Assembly: GCA_905221605.1 (NCBI GenBank)
Contig: CAJNDS010002754.1
Location: 62,001 to 126,000 of the forward strand
Length of the DNA: 64,000 nucleotides
Direction: 5' to 3'
From: Symbiodinium natans
Lineage: Eukaryota > Sar > Dinophyceae > Suessiales > Symbiodiniaceae
Positions 42,716 to 52,062 of the stretch are shown here, one piece after another. Under the pieces are notes generated by a model. It worked only from the letters and a program-made list of their open reading frames with translations. It searched no databases and had not been told where the DNA came from. A program made the position numbers and the translations under genes. How positions within the stretch are numbered: position 1 is the stretch's first letter; each line of letters begins with the position of its first letter.

Positions 42716-42984
42716 GCCTTTGACTGTTTGGGGTCTTAGGTGGTGTAATTCGCTTCCAAGGAAAGCGCCCAATGACCCCGAGGAACTGAAGAAGGTCACG
42801 GGGCTCTGGTACATATGGAGTCATTTTCTCCGTTCTGCTTCTGTAGAGCATGGTCATTCAGTGTCTTTGGACTTCGCCGCCGAAGGGCTTCTGGTTTGGT
42901 GTTGTCGTCTTTTGATGCAGCGGGGTTGCCTTTTTGCAACAACACTAAAGGTGGTTTTCACAGGTGAAGGAGGTTTGTCGACGA

Positions 42985-43016
42985 TATGTTGTGTGTGTGT
43001 GTGTGTGTGTGTGTGT
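42985..43016. repeat. (TG)n microsatellite
   Basis: This is an uninterrupted TG run of about 14 units. Confidence 0.9.
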
Positions 43017-43019
43017 CGT

Positions 43020-46000
43020 TCTTGTCGTAATTCGCAGGAGCTTGAAGATGCATGCTCTAGGTTCCCCCGTCCGATAAGTACTTTGTCCCCGGTATGCTGT
43101 ATTAGTTTACCGGGTGCCATGGGAAGACAAAGCGCAAGCCAAAAGCTTGTGCATTCAGGCCTCTATTTACGCTCACGAAAGCAGGTCCATGTAAACCCTC
43201 TTGCCCAAAGCTGAAACATGCGAAATTTCCTCAAACCACCTGATTCTTCCCACATTTCCGAGACCCTAGGCGGCGGCCGCAGCCGGCATCGATGGCGAGG
43301 CCCTGCCGCCCGGCTTGTCAAGTGCTGAGATGCCGGGATCCCTGTGGCGAACATTTGTGGGCGTGAACAGCCTGCATGAATCCGAAACTTGAGCCTATGA
43401 CACCTCTTCGGCAACGCAAGCCTTTTGCTTACGAGTGTTCCTGTGTTTTCCTTGCTGCATGCCAAGCTGCCCAGCAATCAGAGTCCCTCCCATAAGCTTC
43501 TAACCATTGAACTTGGAACAATCCAAATCCCAAGCCCTGAAGCCCAAGCAACAACAAGCCCCAAACCCTTCCACAACCTTGAACTCTCGACCCTCAGAGT
43601 AGTTGAGCCGAGGGTCGCTGACAAGTCCGTGGCTGCCGCTGAGGTAAAGGAGGCGGGAGCGGACCCTTCCATCTAATCTTTAACAGAGGGAGGGGCATGT
43701 GGGAGTTTTGGGGTCTGTTCATTCCCCACCTCGGTTTGCGGCATTGCGTTTCAATTCTTCTCACTCCGCTATTGTCCTCGCCCACGCATGAAATGTCGGA
43801 GTGCACATGCTTCGAGCGGCTCAGGGCTGCTGCACAGGCCGGCTGCAGAGTGACTTTCAGAATGCTGGAACAAGGCAGCTGGGAAACGGTGACCCAGAAT
43901 AGTCCAACAGTTCCCCCCTGTGATTGCATATTTGATCTGCTGGCGACACTACTGCAGGAACTGTGAAACCTTACGCTCGGGTCTAAATCCTCAACCACCT
44001 TGGCATCACCTCGGGCATAAAACGCAGAGCCCGGGCTTGGGGCTTCAAGGAGCTCAAGATCGGCCAGCAGCTGCGCGTTGCTAAGATGCAAAAGAGGGGC
44101 GGCTGGGGATCGGTACCGAATGCAGTTTCCACGCGCGGCCATCAGCTAGCCCTTCACTAGCTCTCTGATACGTTTTCAATGCCTCCTCGCCTGGGGCTTT
44201 TTAGACTTGGTCAGAAACCTCAGAGCCTTAGACAATCATTCGAGGTGCGCGGCGTGCCTCACTTCGTGATTCGGGCCGATGGTTCATCGTGGCCCGGTTG
44301 CAACCGTGATGACTTAAGGTTTTCCCGTGATTGAAGTGCAACCGAATCATCATAATTTTAGACCTGAAGAACATCCAACGGCCAAGTTGAATGATGTTTT
44401 TGTTTTTAACTTCCTGCAGAACAAAGGAAGGCGCAGCAGATTTCTGGTGCCCAGCCACCAGAAGAGTTTGTCGATGCGCTTCTTGGTCTTTCAAAAGCGA
44501 AAGTCCTCCCAAGTCGAGGCATATGAAGGACTTGCAGGCCTCGAGAAGAAGCAGAGCAAAGCGGGACTTTTTCTTTCCCAGCAGATGTTTGCAAGATTAT
44601 GCGTTGCAGCAATATTTTCAAGTACGCTCAGCTATTTGCCCAGCTGCGGGATCTTGCGACCTGCCCTGAACAAAGGCACCTTGAACCAGAGCCCTCCGGA
44701 AAACTGGTTGCAGCCGCCGAGGATTCGGGCCATGGCGAAGTAAAGTTGCGAGCTGATGAAAGCACAGCACGCTGCGGTGGGAGGGAGCTTGATCTACTAT
44801 GATCTACTTCGGGTTTCGGATTCACAGTTTCAAGTGCGCTCGGTGGCTCAAGGCTTAATCTCTTGAGGGCATGGGTATGATGCAGCTTTTGCACAGTTCC
44901 CTTCAATAAAACAAAGATTCTGCACACGCTCTTAGCGTCACGGGGGGTGGGGTCTGTGCAGAAATCTCAGCTGTCTAGCTTACCCCAAGTGACACTCTGC
45001 TTCCTCGGTTTTAATTTGCTTCATGATCTTTATTTCGCGTCCTTTGCAGCCAGTCGGGGGGTGCCCCCTTAGGGCACCAACTCCGCCGACAGCACAGGTC
45101 GCAGGGCTGATTCACAAAGAGACGAGGAAGATGTACTAAGCTGTAGCTTACTTGTAGCATTTGGACCCTGCTCAGTGCATTTCAGCTTCTTCAGCTGACT
45201 AATTACAATCATTGAGGAGTGAGGGTTAAGGCTGTTTGTCACATCTTTGGAATCAGCTTTCCTTCGTAGTTCGACCTTCTCAGTGATGGAGCTTGCTGCC
45301 TGCAGACTCCGATAGGACATCGACATGCTTTCGATAACGTGTGAGGGCTTTTCAGACAGTGTATTCGCTTTTCTCACGATGGTCGGGTCGGCCTAGTGCC
45401 AAAGTTCGGACTGGGACCTTCGGCGATTGATGGGCGCCCACATGGAGCGGCTGTGAGCATGCACTGTGCCGCACTCGTTCGGCAGACGCCGCAACGACGT
45501 CAGTGCAAGTGCGGTGCAGTTCTGATTCTTCCCTACAGAATTGACGAGTTCGCTGTAGAAGGTTGTTCTCGTTTTTTCCGCTCCAACAGGCCCTCCGGTG
45601 CGTCAGGAATGCCGCAGGTTGCCAGCCGGTTGCTTGAGCCAAGCTCTCCTGACCTCTCAGAACAAAGACTAAGACCTTGGGTGTTGCAGTAACTGTTGCG
45701 CTTCAACTTCTTAACTCCCCAAACCTGAAAGTGTAAGAACCTTACATGACCTTGGGGTCTAGGGTCGCTCTTTTTAGAGTCCTAGTGAAACTCTACATCC
45801 AAAAGCTTCAAATCCAGAAGCCTGGGCTGAGCGGTCAGCATTCTGGGGTCCGGTAGTCAGAGATTCCGGGCCCTACGGTGAAACTGCGGGCCGAGCTGAG
45901 GTTCAGGAAGGTTGAGGCTTGAAATGAGGGCTGAGGGCATCTACGAAGAGGTGGGACTTGAGGGATGTGTGAGGGCCTCCTGGATTTTCAGAACCGGCAG

Positions 46001-46480
46001 CGGCCTACATCAAGACGGGGAGTGCGGTGTGCGAGACGAAGAGGTGCGCAAGAGGCTTCCAGGGATCCTTGCATCCCAGAGTCCCGACTATTTCCGCCGC
46101 CCTCTCTGCGGATGCTTTTTGTGGGATGGCTGGAGGGATTGGTAGTTTAGGTGGGAGCCACGTTTAGGGTTGAGGGGTGTGACGGATGATCGTGAGCTGA
46201 TATCTGTTTATTTGGACGTGATTTTTTTGACCTCATGGGCAGGCAAACTGCCTGGTCGTTCAGGGCGTGCGAGCCTTGGGCTGGTGCAAACATGAACGCA
46301 AACATGCAAGTACCATCAACGCAGCCTTCGTTCGGATGTCCTTGGACCTGGCTGAGGTGGGCGGGCACATTGACATTCACGACGTGAATCCGGCGTGGCT
46401 TAGCACGCTAAGATTCTACGACTTGACTCATTCTTGGTCGCCCGCCCGCCCCCTCGACCCTCCCCCCTCCTTCAGTTAGC
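43020..46480. other. No gene assigned; one exon-like frame at about 44,420-44,525
   Basis: The frame AEQRKAQQISGAQPPEEFVD, then ALLGLSKAKVLPS (after TGCAG, about 44,418-44,522) reads like a real exon. No family match or neighbouring exon was recognised. The rest shows only short frames. Confidence 0.35.
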
Positions 46481-46782
46481 AGAACCCTTGCCCATTTTGG
46501 GTAATAATACCACCAGTCAACCCATTAGACGATTATTCCTATACTCCCCCCTACACCTCACCAACTATATCACTACTACTACCCCATTACCAATAATGCC
46601 AATACCAGTATAGGAATAACCGATTACCTCATCCATATAAGAGGATTATTCCTATACTCCCTACTACAATCACCCAAATATCACTACTACTTCCCCATTA
46701 CCAAGACCAGTATAGGAATAACCAATTACCCCATCCATATTCCCTAAGGTGGTATTATCATCCCGAAATGGGCAAAGGTTCT
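46481..46782. mobile_element. MITE-like element with long terminal inverted repeats
   Basis: The left end AGAACCCTTGCCCATTTTGG... (46,481-46,514) is matched by the reverse complement of 46,748-46,782 with only about three differences. The 302 bp element is AT-richer than its flanks and has no coding capacity. Inside, a segment with GATTATTCCTATACTCC, CACTACTAC and CCAGTATAGGAATAACC occurs twice in tandem and is itself partly self-complementary. No clear target duplication is visible. Confidence 0.85.
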
Positions 46783-46991
46783 CTCATAGATTTTACTAGG
46801 CTTGGGGTTGAAGCCTTGGAGGACAATAGGCATTGTTCCCGACATGATGCACCGAAGTCTGACCAAGAGCAGATGACCACATGTTTCTGCAGACGCAGGC
46901 ATGCACTTCATAGAAGCACCGGCAACACACATTGGTCTAATACTTTGAGGCAGGTAGGTGTGTAATTGAAGCGTTTCGCATCCACGCCGTC

Positions 46992-48387
46992 ATGGCAAAC
47001 CCAACTGGTGATGATGGTTCTCCAAGTTGGACATCAAGGTGGAACAAGGCAGAGAAAGATTATGACGAAGCCGCGCAGGCGCTGGACAACGCCTTCCAAA
47101 TGGAGAGTGTCAACGAACCATATGTTCAGCATCTCCAGAAGAAAATGCAGAATGCGCAGAAGGTGAAGGAGTTGCTGCTGCAATCGAAGTCCCAGTCATC
47201 AGAGGCACAGAACTTGCCAAACATAAGCCTCAAGTATTTCTGGGTTTCCTTTTGCCCGCTTATCCCCACTACTTATTCCCCAAGTAGTCCACGCTAGGAG
47301 GTTTGGTCCTTGCTAGGTTCTTTGCTTGGTTAGTTTGGTGGTTCGGGTGCTTAGGGATTTGGGGTGCATTCGTGAAAAATTGTTGCAGTCTTGCTTCCTG
47401 CGTGCAAGTGACCTGCAAAGTCAGGACAGTATGATACAGAAGATCGAGAGCCTGCGACTGGACTTGGGCGAGGTCAAGCAGGAAGTTTTGCAGGAAGTGG
47501 GCGAGGTCAAGCAGGAAGTTGGCGAGGTCAAGCGGGTCCAGGAGGTCCAAGGAAGAACTTTGCCCATGATAGCAAAGCAACTATATGGCTTCCGTGCTGC
47601 CACCCACTCCACCTTCGACCCCGAGTTTGAAAGCAAGTGCCAAACATATTATGGGACAACTTCATGCATGGTTTTGGGTCAAATTTTTCCAGAGTGTCTT
47701 CAAGACTGGGGTAAGGATTATTACTTTGGTTCCGATTATTTCCTGCCCGTGGGTGAGCACATCTACAAGAAGAGCATGGAGAAGGAAGGAAAAGACTTGG
47801 GCATCGTGACCCGACATCCTCGGAATGGACTGCTTCTGGTAAAAGCATTGGAGTCACAGTTCCAGGATGGTCACATGGTGCTGATTCCAGTGGAGGCAGC
47901 AGGCGAGCAGTTGTGCAGTGACGCCGGCACTCTTTCTGATGTATCAGAACCCGAGACGACAGTCACGCTACAAATCCACGTTGCCGCATTTCTGCATGAT
48001 GAACCTGTCATGTGGTCGGACAAGAAGCAGAAATTGATCGGGCCGGTTCCTTTTGAAAGACCCGTCACAGAGGAGCCGAAGGGGACGGGCAACAACAAAA
48101 AGAGCAAGAGCAAGAAGAAAGCCTTGCGGACGCAGCCCATTACGTTTGGTGAGTTGCATCAGCGAAGCATCGTCCTTCGAAAGCCTTTCATGGCAAGCCT
48201 TTACATGCAATTAGAGTTTGCTCACGAGACTCATAGTGAACTCCCTGATCCGAAAGATGCCAATGTTCGTGACAATTTCTTTGGCATATGCCAAGATCGC
48301 ATGCACACCCTCATGCAGGGCTTGTGTCGTGAAGTGGAGCCGAAGCGAGTTCTTCCAGAGGAGGCTGCCTTCGCAGGCGACACGTAG
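46992..48387 (+). CDS. Host gene: coiled coil plus HNH_2-like region, at least one intron
   Basis: Exon 1 starts at the ATG at 46,992 (MANPTGDDGSPSWTSRWNKA) and encodes a helical stretch. Its frame degenerates after about 47,220. Exon 2 resumes by about 47,421 (QDSMIQKIESLRLDL) and ends at 48,387. The intron boundaries are not certain. Exon 2 has a heptad/11-mer coiled coil (LGEVKQEVLQEVGEVKQEVG) followed by FPECLQDWGKD and RHPRNGLLLVKALESQFQDG. The RNGLLL...F-D/Q-x-G pattern is typical of HNH_2-family regions in fungi and protists. The usual catalytic His/Asn pair is not obvious, so nuclease activity is doubtful. A Lys-rich KKSKSKKKAL tract follows. Codon use and composition are those of the host DNA, unlike the AT-rich DNA that starts about 160 bp downstream. 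Confidence 0.65.
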
Positions 48388-48810
48388 ACATGTTCAGACT
48401 GGGCGCTGTGATTCTCAATTGGTCCATGTGTGTCCGCGTGTGTTAGAGTTTCACCTGCTGCCAAAGCAATCGGCATGCTCGCGGATGGTAAAACAGCGTC
48501 GCTAGTTGCAGTTTTGTATGCTCGAACCCTGCCCCCCTAGGAAAGCCATATACACACACAATCGCAGCGAAGCACAAATGGACGCACAAACAAGTTTGAC
48601 ACATATGGTGTAGGGATTTTTGGGGCTTTTATTGGTCTTAAATATTAAAGAATGTTGATACATATAGAGACACACAAACCACTGAGCAAAAACAAACAAA
48701 AAACAAGAAACCAACAAAACAAATAGAAAACAAAATAATAAAATCAAGTTACTAAAAAGAAGCGTTTCACGATCATGATATTATTAACATCAATAATAAT
48801 ATTATGATCA
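48388..48810. other. Junction between host DNA and the AT-rich viral insertion
   Basis: Composition changes from mixed to AT-rich at about 48,540-48,640. I could not identify a terminal inverted repeat or target duplication here. The right end of the insertion lies beyond the window, so the left end cannot be fixed by comparison. Confidence 0.5.
48771..48809. terminator. 3' hairpin after the 199-codon viral gene
   Basis: The stem 48,771-48,786 (GATCATGATATTATTA) pairs with 48,794-48,809 with one mismatch; the loop is seven bases. It lies just past the stop of the minus-strand gene ending at 48,811. See the matching hairpins at other viral 3' ends. Confidence 0.65.
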
Positions 48811-49410
48811 TCACAGTTTTTGATCTGCTATATAATCCCATATTGTATGAAAGTCAAAATGTTTTCTCCGTAAGTTTATCTGATATTCCATGTATGCCAT
48901 AAGTATGGCTTTCAAAACATCTATAACATAACCTTCGTAGCATGTTCTGTATGTTACCGTTTCCTTCATTCTCTCTGTATACTGGAAACTAAAATATCCC
49001 ATTGTATTCAGAATAAAGTTTCTTTTATAACTGTCAAACATATGAACCGAACCTGTATCATTTATAAACTTCTTCATTAGTAATTTGGTTGCGTGATTAT
49101 ACAAAACCGAACGTTCTATTACTCTCTTAAAATACTCTTTCTTTTTCTTGTTCTCTAACTTTTGGTATGATTTATCAACAAAGTTAAAGATACAATGTAT
49201 CTGTTTTTCAGCCTTACATAATTTGTTATATTTATCTTGGTTATAAATCTTCTCATACTCTAGTATTTCTGAACAACAATGACAGGAAAGATAAGAGGTA
49301 ATATTATCAGTAATATTTTCATCAAATATGCACGTCAGCACCTCTCGCTTTCTGTTTCTGTGTTCTTTGCATACTCCACATTCAAAATCAAAACGAAATA
49401 TTTTCATCAT
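48811..49410 (-). CDS. Viral protein of unknown function with Cys pairs
   Basis: The protein has 199 residues and begins MMKIFRFDFECGVCKEHRNR. A CGVC pair near residue 11 and CHCC near residue 44 could form a zinc site (inference). The rest is helical and rich in Lys/Tyr. It is the outermost gene seen on the left of the element. I do not recognise the family. The start is supported by an upstream AT-rich leader containing TTAAAGAAATATT, which is shared with the gene at 51,020-51,331. Confidence 0.6.
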   Translation of the reverse strand: MMKIFRFDFECGVCKEHRNRKREVLTCIFDENITDNITSYLSCHCCSEILEYEKIYNQDKYNKLCKAEKQIHCIFNFVDKSYQKLENKKKKEYFKRVIERSVLYNHATKLLMKKFINDTGSVHMFDSYKRNFILNTMGYFSFQYTERMKETVTYRTCYEGYVIDVLKAILMAYMEYQINLRRKHFDFHTIWDYIADQKL

Positions 49411-49431
49411 TATATTCTAACATATATAGAC

Positions 49432-49479
49432 AATATTTCTTTAAATGCTTTTCTTAAGAAATTAATTCTAAAGAATATT
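49432..49479. terminator. 3' hairpin overlapping the stop of the first GIY-YIG gene
   Basis: AATATTTCTTTA (49,432-49,443) pairs with TAAAGAATATT (49,469-49,479) with one bulged base, and a smaller palindrome TTCTTAAGAA lies inside the loop. It reaches into the stop codon of the minus-strand gene (49,478-50,023). The left arm is also in the leader of the divergent gene at 49,410. Confidence 0.5.
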
Positions 49480-50023
49480 AAACTTCTAATAACTGCAAGT
49501 GTTTGGGTGACTTCGTATGAGAAGCCATATTTCTAACGGATATGTAACAACCACATTCGCATAGTCGTTTTTCCTTGAGATGTTCAGCTATAGTTTGTTT
49601 GTTCTCTTCTCTATACATTTTGTCCGCTTCATGTTTGTGATCTTTTGTTCTGTCCCTGTATTCTTTCCTCTGCGCTCGTATGGTTTCATAATTATCCCTA
49701 TAGTGTTCTTTCTTGCTTCTTCCCATGACTTTTCTGTTTACACATTCCTCATTCCGGATGTGATGCCCTTCCCGTGCTTCTAGTTCTGATTTACCACTGC
49801 ATGGATACAACTCCAATAACTCAATTTTGCAGTTTTCTATTCCGAATTCTTCAAACAGTTTAAATACTGTGTTGTTAAATGTTCGTTTTTGAAGATACTG
49901 CTTATACTTGTCCCTATGCTTGGTCATCCGCTTGGAAAGGTCTTCCACAGTGCTTCCAATATAGCATTTTGCGTAGTTGTCATCCCATATTTTGTAAATT
50001 TTCCCTTTTGTATAATCTGGCAT
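49478..50023 (-). CDS. GIY-YIG nuclease with C-terminal zinc finger
   Basis: The N-terminal 90 or so residues form a GIY-YIG domain: GKIYKIWDD for the GIY strand, CYIGSTVEDL for YIG, then KRMTKHRDKY with the conserved Arg and a Glu in KSELEAREG. A Lys/Glu-rich linker leads to a C-terminal finger CECGCYISVRNMASHTKSPK(H) of C-x-C/H-x-H type. Such single-domain nucleases are common in giant viruses, virophages and polinton-like viruses and can be homing or repair enzymes. A paralogue is at 57,828-58,370. Confidence 0.85.
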   Translation of the reverse strand: MPDYTKGKIYKIWDDNYAKCYIGSTVEDLSKRMTKHRDKYKQYLQKRTFNNTVFKLFEEFGIENCKIELLELYPCSGKSELEAREGHHIRNEECVNRKVMGRSKKEHYRDNYETIRAQRKEYRDRTKDHKHEADKMYREENKQTIAEHLKEKRLCECGCYISVRNMASHTKSPKHLQLLEV

Positions 50024-50067
50024 TGCTAAATATAGTAATATATACTCTTTTATCCTTAATTACCTTT

Positions 50068-50972
50068 TTATACCTTTAGCAACTCAAAACGTAAATATGG
50101 TCTTGTTTGCCCTTCTACATAATAATAACTTTGACTTAATTTCTTTTCAATTCTTTCTATTGTATACACACCTTTACTGAAATTTCCTACCCTTTCCTTC
50201 TCATTCGGTTTTCGCTTCCTAAATATCTTGACTTCGTCACCCTTGTTAATATCCGGATATATCCTATTACGTTTACCACTACTGGCAATATTCAACCTGA
50301 CGCTTAATTCGTTACTCGGTCTCCGCGCCTCTTTCGGCGTGAATTTTGTAGCGGAATGTATCATCTGGTTGTTATATGTCAGCAATATCTCGTGAATATA
50401 ATCAGCCCATTGAATATTACTTTTCCCTTTTTTCTCGTCAGCCTCAACTCGTTTATATAACATGTCCTTGAAAGTTCTGATCGCCCTCTCACTGAAATTT
50501 GCGTGAGCCCTTGTCCTATGGTGCTCTATCTTCTGTTCCTTTAAATATGTTTGAATAGCTTCTTTAGACAGAGCGCCTTCATCATCCGTATAGAGTATTT
50601 TAGGTTTTTTCCCCATCTTATGCAAACACTCAATCATACCACTCGCTAAATCCTCTTCTTTTTTGCCTTTTATTGCTACGACATGCATAAACTTATCAAA
50701 GACATCTATCATGATCATACCAACCTTAAACTTTTGATCTTCCAGATCATTTATAAAAAACAAGTCCATTTGATACTCGTATGCCGAATGTGGTGCTATA
50801 AAACTGTTCTGTCCCACAGGTTTTCTTTTTGCCTCCACGTTCTTCTTGAAAAACTCATTGACATCGTCAATAGTTATGCTTTTATCTCCCGTGCTTCCTT
50901 TAAGGTCCTCTGTCTGCTCCCATATCCCGCGCGATCGTAATACACATCATTAATTATTTCTTGTTTACTCAT
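50068..50972 (-). CDS. Retroviral-type (rve, DDE) integrase with one frame break near its N-terminus
   Basis: The main frame (50,068-50,838) shows the DDE core: Asp in EYQMDLFFIND, Asp in ILYTDDEGALS and Glu in NFSERAIRTFKDML. A C-terminal basic, SH3/chromo-like tail follows (KGDEVKIFRKRKPNEKERVG). It should integrate the viral genome into host DNA, as in polintons and mavirus-type virophages. The natural ATG is at 50,972 in another frame (MSKQEIINDVYYDRAGYGS), which hits a stop at 50,874. The frames fit together if one base is missing, most simply in the C run at 50,888-50,890. The region upstream of the core then continues as DKSITIDDVNEFFKKNVE. As read, the gene is split. Confidence 0.85.
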
Positions 50973-50992
50973 ATAACTACAATACAAAATAT

Positions 50993-51022
50993 TGATTTAA
51001 TCTTATTTCTAAAATTAAATCA
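50993..51022. terminator. 3' hairpin containing the stop of the 103-codon gene
   Basis: TGATTTAAT (50,993-51,001) pairs perfectly with ATTAAATCA (51,014-51,022) around a 12-base loop. The right arm includes the TGA stop of the minus-strand gene. Confidence 0.6.
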
Positions 51023-51331
51023 GCATTCTTCTGCTTTCATGAGCATCACAACTTTAACATTATTCATGTCATACTTCGGTCCTTTCTTATTCTGACTGCT
51101 GTTGAATTCTGCCAGTTGCTCTTCGGTTAAATCTTCTATTGTGGTATTGATATTGTTGTCTTTTAGATATTGCTTTAACTTCTTCTTTTGAATGCACTTC
51201 AAGGCAGAATCGCGTTTTTTCTGCATATATCCTTCCTCTTGTCTTCGCTTGTAGTAATACAGTCGGTTGTAAATTGCCAACTGTTCTCTTATCTCTTCCA
51301 TTGTCATATCCTCTGGGGTTTTCATAGACAT
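51020..51331 (-). CDS. Small coiled-coil viral protein, unknown function
   Basis: The protein has 103 residues and begins MSMKTPEDMTMEEIREQLAI. It is highly charged and helical throughout, with no recognisable domain. It is divergent from the replication gene, with a shared AT-rich spacer at 51,332-51,468. Its leader contains TTAAAGAAATATT as in the gene at 48,811-49,410. Confidence 0.55.
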   Translation of the reverse strand: MSMKTPEDMTMEEIREQLAIYNRLYYYKRRQEEGYMQKKRDSALKCIQKKKLKQYLKDNNINTTIEDLTEEQLAEFNSSQNKKGPKYDMNNVKVVMLMKAEEC

Positions 51332-51468
51332 ATTAGTATACTATATATTATAATATTTCTTTAAGTGAATTTTCTGAACAGAATTTTCCAAAAAATATTT
51401 AGTTTAAAAAACTTATCTTCAGAAAAACATTTAAATATAAAATTATTTTATAGTCTAATTATATTGAC
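51332..51468. promoter_or_regulatory. Divergent promoter region between the 103-codon gene and the replication gene
   Basis: This 137 bp spacer is extremely AT-rich and contains TATA-like strings (TATACTATATATTATAATATT) and the box AATATTTCTTTAA (reverse complement of TTAAAGAAATATT) about 25 bases from the minus-strand ATG. Promoter function is inferred from position. Confidence 0.45.
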
Positions 51469-52062
51469 ATGAGTAAGACCATCAAACGCGGTGTAAAAGC
51501 ATTAGAGACAGTGTATGATTTTTATCAAGGCAGACTTAACAAAGCAACCAAAACTAAAATCAAAAATGTCATCGGCTTATACGATGACAGAAAAATAGCG
51601 CAGTTCACAACAGCAGACAAACTAGTAAGGAACTTCATCAATGCCAAGACAGACCAACAAATGCAAAAGGCAAGTGACCAATACAACAAGGTATACGAAA
51701 AACACAAGGAAAAGAAACCACTAGGAGAACGAATGCGAACAGCAAAGCGTGACAAGAAACTCACAGAAATCCGCAGACGACTAACACAGAAGACCGCAGT
51801 TCAGCGAATACAGAAGAGGGTGAGAGCGGAACAATCCAAAACAACACATGCATATTCCGTAGACCTTATGTTCTTCAAATTTAAACTCCCCAAGGATACC
51901 ATCAAAGCATCCTTCAAAGACAGCAAGGGTAGACCCCTAATCCCGATCTGGTATGAGACTAAGAGAGCAACTATACAAACAACAGACTATATAGAGACTT
52001 ATCGGGCAGACGTGTGTTTCAATACGAGACCAAAGACAGGTATGTTTTCAAGAAACTGTTGA
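51469..52062 (+). CDS. Replication protein, N-terminal segment
   Basis: The ATG at 51,469 begins MSKTIKRGVKALETVYDFYQ. The segment is basic and largely helical, then shows beta-like sequence (YSVDLMFFKFKLP, IPIWYETKRA). The last part after about 52,017 is out of frame: the -1 frame continues smoothly from the TTT run at 52,017-52,019 (QYETKDRYVFKKLL). No domain is recognised. Protein-primed polymerases sometimes carry a terminal-protein region here, but nothing visible proves that. Confidence 0.65.
   Translation: MSKTIKRGVKALETVYDFYQGRLNKATKTKIKNVIGLYDDRKIAQFTTADKLVRNFINAKTDQQMQKASDQYNKVYEKHKEKKPLGERMRTAKRDKKLTEIRRRLTQKTAVQRIQKRVRAEQSKTTHAYSVDLMFFKFKLPKDTIKASFKDSKGRPLIPIWYETKRATIQTTDYIETYRADVCFNTRPKTGMFSRNC

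Noticed and set aside
42528-43214. Plus-strand frame of 228 codons
   Set aside because: Its first half is a translation of the TCTCCCTTT decamer array and it contains the (TG)n tract; the short piece between them (about 42,740-42,830) is weakly protein-like but unsupported.
48550-48720. Terminal inverted repeat of the provirus
   Set aside because: No inverted repeat could be paired because the right end is not in the window; the left boundary is set by composition only.
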